DNA of 64,000 nucleotides, from NCBI RefSeq assembly GCF_015477765.1, contig NZ_JADLQQ010000003.1:434001-498000 (forward strand), written 5' to 3'. This DNA is from Nocardia transvalensis. GTDB lineage: Bacteria; Actinomycetota; Actinomycetes; Mycobacteriales; Mycobacteriaceae. How positions within the stretch are numbered: the first letter of the stretch is position 1; the number at the start of each line of letters is the position of its first letter. Under the pieces are notes generated by a model that searched no databases, was not told the origin of the DNA, and saw nothing but the letters and a program-made list of their open reading frames with translations. Both the position numbers and the translations under genes were made by a program. Positions 59,420 through 64,000 of this stretch are shown here, piece after piece.

Positions 59420-61672
59420 TCACCCGGGTACCGGGATGCTCAGGCCCGGGAAGATCTCCACCTGCTTCGGTGGGGGCGGCGGCGGGATCACCAGGGGCGG
59501 CTGCGGTGAGGGCGGCGGGCCGGCCGGGGGCGCGAGTACGTCGAACGGTCCCTGGGCCGGGCCCGCCGGAGCGGGCTCGAGGCCGAACGGTCCCACGCCC
59601 ACCGGGTTGCCGGTCTGTTCGGGCACCGGGAACTGCTCGACGGGCGCCCCGGCCAGGGCGCCGTCCATGGTCTGCTTCCAGATATCGGCGGGCAGGCCCG
59701 CGCCGTAGATGGGCGCACCGCGGGCGGTGCGGATCGGCTGGGACTGTTCGGTGCCGATCCACACCGCGGTCGACAGCGACGGCGTGAAACCGATCATCCA
59801 GGCATCCTTGTTGGCGCCGGTGTTGCCCAGCTGGGTGGTGCCGGTCTTGGCCGCGGACGGCCGACCCGCCAGCGCGTGCCCGTTGGAATAGGCGGCGATG
59901 GGCAGCATCGCCTGGATGGTGGTCTCGGCGATCCGGCGCGGAATGCGCTGCTGCTCGCGCGGCTGCTGGTCGGGCGCACCGCGATCCAGTAATACGCGGC
60001 CGTTCCCGGTGACGACCCGCTGCACGAAGTACGGCTCGTGGTAGACGCCGGACGCCGCGATCGTCGCGTAGGCCGAGGCCATATCGATCGGACGCACCGA
60101 ATAGACGCCCAGCACGATCGACGGCTGCGGCGGGGCGCCGCCGTCCTCGGTCAGCGTTCGCCCCGGCACGCCGGGAATCTGTTCCGGAATCCCGGCCTCA
60201 TGGGCGGCATTCGCGATGGACTGCGGGCCCACGCCCTGGGCGAGTCGATAGAAGCTGGTGTTCAGCGAGCGTTTGAACGCCTCGGCCAGCGAACAGGTGC
60301 CGCAGGATTCGCCCTCCACATTGGTGACCTTCACGCCGTTGACCGTGACCGGCGAGCTGTCGAGGGGATAGGACATGGTGATGCCCTGCTGCAGTGCCGC
60401 GAGCACCGCGAACGTCTTGAATGCCGAACCGGTCTGCAGCGGGGCCTGCGCGAAGTCGTAGCCCACGCCGTCCTCGCCGCCGTAGTAGGCGCGCACCGCA
60501 CCCGACCTCGGATCGATCGAGACCACCGCACTGCGCAATTCGGGCGGCTGGCCGGACAGCCTGCCGTGCACCGCGTCCAGCGCGGCCTGCTGCGCACGGG
60601 GGTCGATGGTGGTGACGATCTGCAGCGCCCCGGTGTTGATCTCCTCCTCGCTGATCCCCGAGGCGCGCAGTTCGCGCAGCACCTGGGTGCGGATGAGACC
60701 GGACGGACTGCGCGCCTCGCCGTCTGCCAGCGCGGTGATCGGCACGATGGCCGGGAACTGGACCGTTGCGCGCTCCGCGGCCGGGAGCGTTCCCATCGTC
60801 ACCATGCCGTCGAGCACGTAGTTCCAGCGGGACTTCAGCTGTGCCAGATGGTTTTCCGGGTCCAGGATCGACGGCGTGCGCACGACGGCGGCCAGCACGG
60901 CGCTCTCGGCCAGGGTCAGCTGCGGCACCGGCTTGTCGAAGTACGCCCTGGCGGCGGCCGCGATCCCGTAGGCGCCGCGGCCGTAGTAGATCGTGTTCAG
61001 GTAGGCGGCGAGGATGTCGTCCTTACTCCACTGCCGCGCCATCTTCGCGGAGATGATCAGCTCGCGCATCTTCCGCGACAGCGTGCGTTCGGAGCTGAGG
61101 AAGGCGTTCTTGACGTACTGCTGGGTGATGGTGGAACCACCGCCCGCGTCGTCACGCCCCATGATGTTGTCGCGGGCCGCCCGCACGAATGCCTCGGCGG
61201 AGAAGCCGGGATTGCGATAGAAGTCGCGGTCCTCGGCCGAGAGCATGGCGTCGCGCATCCACTGCGGCACGTCCGACAGCGGTACCGGTGTCCGATTTCC
61301 TTCCGGCGGAACCACTCTCGCCAGCACCGTGGTGCCGTCGGAGGCGGTGACGGTGGCGATCTGATTGGTCTGCACGGCCGTCGGGTCGGGAATGTCGGCG
61401 CTCCAGTAGGCCAGCACCATGAGCAGCGAGGGTATGGCCACGAAGATCAGGAACAGCGCGAGCAGCAACCGGCGGACGCGCTGGCCGCGGGTGCGCGGCG
61501 GGCGCTGGTGGTCCGCGTCCGGAGCCTCCGGCTTCGGACGCCGCCTCGGCCTGCCCTTCTTGGCGCGTTCGCGGCGGGCAGCGACCCCCGGCAACTCGTT
61601 CCACCCGGCAACCGACGGATACGGCGCACTCTCTCGGTCACCACGCCGCCGCCTTTTGCGGATCGAGCCCAC
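59420..61672 (-). CDS. Second class A penicillin-binding protein (PonA1 paralogue)
   Basis: This 750-residue protein has a short basic head, one membrane helix, GT51 domain (SAEDRDFYRNPGF, GGGSTITQQYVKNAF) and transpeptidase with SxxK in GSAFKTFAVL, SLNTSFY and AAKTGTTQ. A Pro-rich tail follows. All catalytic motifs are intact. It resembles the ponA at 52938 rather than PonA2, so this looks like a local paralogue. It starts with GTG and has GGGGAGG upstream. It is not linked in operon to the sugar transporter. Confidence 0.9.
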   Translation of the reverse strand: MGSIRKRRRRGDRESAPYPSVAGWNELPGVAARRERAKKGRPRRRPKPEAPDADHQRPPRTRGQRVRRLLLALFLIFVAIPSLLMVLAYWSADIPDPTAVQTNQIATVTASDGTTVLARVVPPEGNRTPVPLSDVPQWMRDAMLSAEDRDFYRNPGFSAEAFVRAARDNIMGRDDAGGGSTITQQYVKNAFLSSERTLSRKMRELIISAKMARQWSKDDILAAYLNTIYYGRGAYGIAAAARAYFDKPVPQLTLAESAVLAAVVRTPSILDPENHLAQLKSRWNYVLDGMVTMGTLPAAERATVQFPAIVPITALADGEARSPSGLIRTQVLRELRASGISEEEINTGALQIVTTIDPRAQQAALDAVHGRLSGQPPELRSAVVSIDPRSGAVRAYYGGEDGVGYDFAQAPLQTGSAFKTFAVLAALQQGITMSYPLDSSPVTVNGVKVTNVEGESCGTCSLAEAFKRSLNTSFYRLAQGVGPQSIANAAHEAGIPEQIPGVPGRTLTEDGGAPPQPSIVLGVYSVRPIDMASAYATIAASGVYHEPYFVQRVVTGNGRVLLDRGAPDQQPREQQRIPRRIAETTIQAMLPIAAYSNGHALAGRPSAAKTGTTQLGNTGANKDAWMIGFTPSLSTAVWIGTEQSQPIRTARGAPIYGAGLPADIWKQTMDGALAGAPVEQFPVPEQTGNPVGVGPFGLEPAPAGPAQGPFDVLAPPAGPPPSPQPPLVIPPPPPPKQVEIFPGLSIPVPG

Positions 61673-61884
61673 TGTGCCGCCTCCCCGCGCTTCAGGCCAT
61701 ACGAGTAAGTGCCTCTACTGTCACGTACAGGTCCTGCGTTGGGTGCCGCTCGACTTCTGGGCGTACCCGACGAGTTACCCATGTTCTCGCGAAATCACGT
61801 GCTCGGTGCGTAACCGCTCTGGGCAAGCCTAACCCTCCTGGTCCCGGCGGTTTCACTCGTCGTACCCGGCGCAGCCGGGAGTCC

Positions 61885-62772
61885 CTAGCTCTTGACGCCG
61901 CCCGCGGTCAGACCGGAGATGATTCGCCGCTGGAACAGCAGGACCATGATCACCAGCGGGACCGTGACGATGGTTCCTGCCGCCATGATGGCGGCGTACG
62001 GCGGGACCAGCGGGTCGTTGCCGGAGAAGCGGGCGATGGCGACGGTCACCGGTTCGGTCGCGTCGGCGGACAGCAGCCGGGCCAGCAGGTATTCGTTCAC
62101 TGCGGCGATGAACGCCAGGATGGCGGTGGTGAAGACCGCCGGGGCGGCCAGCGGCAGCATCACCAGGCGGAACGCCTGGAACCGGGTCGCGCCGTCGATG
62201 CGGGCGGCCTCCTCGAGCTCCCAGGGCAGTTCGGAGAAGAACGAGGCCAGGATGTAGACGGTCATCGGCAGCGCGAACGAGATGTTCGGGATGATCATCG
62301 CCTGGTACTTCCCGATCCAGCCGATATTGGTGAACAGCTGGAACAGCGGGGTCACCAGCACCACCACCGGGAACATGGAGGCGCTCAGGATCAGCCCGGC
62401 CACCAGGCGCTTGCCGCGGAAGGAGATCCGGGCCAGCGCGTAGGCGGCCATCGTCCCGATCACCAGGGCGATGACCGTGGTGGCCGCGCCGATGACGATG
62501 CTGTTGGTCAGCGCCCGGCCGAAGTCGTTGCCGCGGCTGGTGTCGAAGGCGTTGCGGAAGTTCGTCAGCGTGACGTGGGTCGGCCACGGGGTGTTGTCGA
62601 AGGTGTAGGCCGGATCGCGGAATGCCGTCACCGCCATCCAGTAGAACGGCCCCAGCCCCCACACCAGGACGATCAGTGCGCCGAGGTAGACCCGCGCCGA
62701 ACCCAGCCGCTTGGTCCACGGCACCGCGGCGACCGCGGCGCCGTTGTTCTCCGAGATCGTCGTCGTGGCCAT
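61885..62772 (-). CDS. Sugar ABC transporter permease, SugB/MalG-like
   Basis: This 295-residue inner-membrane protein has six helices and the EAA loop LEEAARIDGATRFQAFRLVMLPLAAPAV (given in parts), which contacts the ATPase. In mycobacteria LpqY-SugABC recycles trehalose released during mycolate transfer; a similar role is likely here. Its ATG overlaps the upstream permease's TGA by one base (TGATG). No ATPase gene follows before the convergent-free gap and the PBP at 61672. Confidence 0.88.
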   Translation of the reverse strand: MATTTISENNGAAVAAVPWTKRLGSARVYLGALIVLVWGLGPFYWMAVTAFRDPAYTFDNTPWPTHVTLTNFRNAFDTSRGNDFGRALTNSIVIGAATTVIALVIGTMAAYALARISFRGKRLVAGLILSASMFPVVVLVTPLFQLFTNIGWIGKYQAMIIPNISFALPMTVYILASFFSELPWELEEAARIDGATRFQAFRLVMLPLAAPAVFTTAILAFIAAVNEYLLARLLSADATEPVTVAIARFSGNDPLVPPYAAIMAAGTIVTVPLVIMVLLFQRRIISGLTAGGVKS

Positions 62773-63803
62773 CAGTGCGCCTTCCGCTGTTCTTCCTGGG
62801 TCGCGACCGCATTGGCGCCCAACACCTTCACCAGCACGAAGGCGACCGCGAAGATCATCAGGAAGGTGATCACCGACAGCGCCGAGGCACTGTTGGCGCC
62901 CTGGCGCACCTGGTCGACCACGAGGATGGAAATGGTCCGGGTCGACGGATTGCCCTGCGTCATGATCGCGGGCAGATCGTAGAGCCGCAGCGCGTCCATC
63001 GTCCGGAACAGGACCGCCACCAGCAGTGCGGGTTTCAGCAACGGCAGCGTGATATGCACGAACCGCTGCCACGCCGAGGCGCCGTCGACCCGGGCGGCCT
63101 CGTACACATCGCCCGGAATCACCTGCAGCCCGGCCAGAATCAACAGGGCCATGAACGGGGTGGTCTTCCACACGTCGGCCACGATCACCGCCACCCGCGA
63201 CCAGGTCGGATCGGTCTGCCACAGGATGTGGGTGCCGAGCACCCGGTTGACCACGCCGTCGTACTGGAACATGAACTCCCACAACCGGGCCGTCACCGCG
63301 GTCGGGATGGCCCACGGGATCAGCACGGCGGCCCGCAGCAGCGCGCGGCCGCGGAAGGTCTTGCCCATCACCACGGCCATGCCCAGCCCGATGCTCGCCT
63401 CCAGCGCCACGGTCACCACCGTGAACAGCAGCGTGATGGCGATCGCGGCCCAGAACTGCGAGCCCAGATTGCCGGTCGGGCAGGACTCGATGCCGCCGCC
63501 GGGCAATTGGCACTGCTGCAGCAGCCAGTGCGTGTAGTTGCTGAAACCGGCGGCGCCGCCCTCCTCGAACATGCCGGTGGCCTCGTTGAGCCCCGAATCC
63601 TTCTGGAAGGACATCCATACCGCCCGCACCACCGGATAACCGATGACGACGGCCAACGCCAGCAGCACGGGGGCGACGAACAACCATGCGCGCCCGGCGC
63701 CCCGCAGCGGGTTCCGGAACCAGCCTCCGGCCCGCGGTGGTGGCGCGGATTCCGGGGCGGCCGAGGGCGGCGCGAGGTCGATCGCTCCCGAAGGATCCGA
63801 CAC
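62772..63803 (-). CDS. Sugar ABC transporter permease, SugA/MalF-like
   Basis: This 343-residue protein has six helices and the EAA motif YEAARVDGASAWQRFVHITLP. A large outer loop (FSNYTHWLLQQCQLPGGG) is typical of MalF-type permeases. GTG 63803 starts it, 45 bases after the substrate-binding-protein stop. It pairs with the SugB-like permease for trehalose-type uptake. Confidence 0.88.
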   Translation of the reverse strand: MSDPSGAIDLAPPSAAPESAPPPRAGGWFRNPLRGAGRAWLFVAPVLLALAVVIGYPVVRAVWMSFQKDSGLNEATGMFEEGGAAGFSNYTHWLLQQCQLPGGGIESCPTGNLGSQFWAAIAITLLFTVVTVALEASIGLGMAVVMGKTFRGRALLRAAVLIPWAIPTAVTARLWEFMFQYDGVVNRVLGTHILWQTDPTWSRVAVIVADVWKTTPFMALLILAGLQVIPGDVYEAARVDGASAWQRFVHITLPLLKPALLVAVLFRTMDALRLYDLPAIMTQGNPSTRTISILVVDQVRQGANSASALSVITFLMIFAVAFVLVKVLGANAVATQEEQRKAH

Positions 63804-63848
63804 GTTCTACTCTCCTACGGGCTCTCTCGACACCGACGATGCCGTCCG

Positions 63849-64000
63849 CTACGAGCCGGCGGCCTCGATGCCCTTCTTCATACCGGTGATCGCGTCGTCA
63901 ACCGACTTCTGTTCGGTCAACGCAGCATAAGCGTTGTCCTGGATGGCCTTCGACACCGCGTTGTAGTACGGGGTCACCGGGCGCGGCACGGCGCTGGCGA
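63849..64000 (-). CDS. Trehalose-binding lipoprotein-like ABC substrate-binding protein, C-terminus (LpqY-like)
   Basis: The last 50 residues before the window edge read PRPVTPYYNAVSKAIQDNAY, then a stop-terminated KSVDDAI helix. This PR-V-PYY..vs..iq...y.al pattern is the C-terminal helix of LpqY-type sugar-binding lipoproteins. It lies upstream of both permease genes on the same strand. Confidence 0.8.
   Translation of the reverse strand, partial: ASAVPRPVTPYYNAVSKAIQDNAYAALTEQKSVDDAITGMKKGIEAAGS

Overview
The window is high-GC actinomycete chromosome, most likely Nocardia or a close Mycobacteriales relative (inference from gene order and protein families). The right half carries the conserved order ino1 - PadR regulator - DUF5318 protein - ponA-type penicillin-binding protein - DUF2029 mannosyltransferase-like protein ... 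rpsF - ssb - rpsR - rplI - dnaB. In mycobacteria this block lies close to oriC, so the window is probably near the origin. There are no tRNA or rRNA genes, CRISPR arrays or recognisable insertion sequences.

Layout. 1-6.8 kb: end of an epoxide hydrolase, a long acyl-CoA dehydrogenase, a transmembrane Ser/Thr kinase with an extracellular peptidoglycan-binding-like tail, an AAA ATPase, a small acidic protein, and an NlpC/P60 cell-wall hydrolase behind a ydaO-type c-di-AMP riboswitch. 6.7-10.8 kb: a 3.2-kb insert with one NB-ARC/TPR (STAND) gene, flanked by two diverged copies of the NlpC 3' end plus S4-domain gene; one S4 copy is dead and the other intact. 10.8-16.9 kb: an internally deleted cation/proton antiporter, then a translationally coupled pair made of a fatty-acyl-AMP-ligase-like protein and a 1333-residue type I PKS-like protein. 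Almost every expected catalytic residue in that pair is replaced, although the reading frames are open.

17-39 kb: ordinary accessory metabolism. It includes an MBL-fold hydrolase, two-domain lipid genes (nitronate monooxygenase, FadD, an isochorismatase-fold pseudoenzyme), a large YbhN-type membrane protein, an SGNH hydrolase, methyltransferases, a PYROXD2/CrtI-like oxidoreductase, a NUDIX hydrolase, an HTH-citrate synthase with a palindromic leaderless promoter, a TetR/FabH-like pair sharing twin operators, and a DGPF-protein/ECF42 sigma pair.

39-64 kb: a DUF6461-like gene, dnaB and the rplI-rpsR-ssb-rpsF operon. A 7-kb accessory stretch follows (mannosyltransferase-like gene, CGNR regulator with EamA exporter, MerR with old-yellow-enzyme, DUF2637 protein, PEP-mutase-family lyase). 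Then come ponA, DUF5318, PadR-ino1, two tandem GyrI-like genes, a second class A PBP, and the start of a trehalose-type ABC importer (SugB, SugA and the LpqY C-terminus) with no ATPase gene next to it.

The most unusual items are the catalytically stripped PKS/ligase pair (11,280-16,942) and the STAND gene between repeated copies of its integration locus (6,712-10,803).
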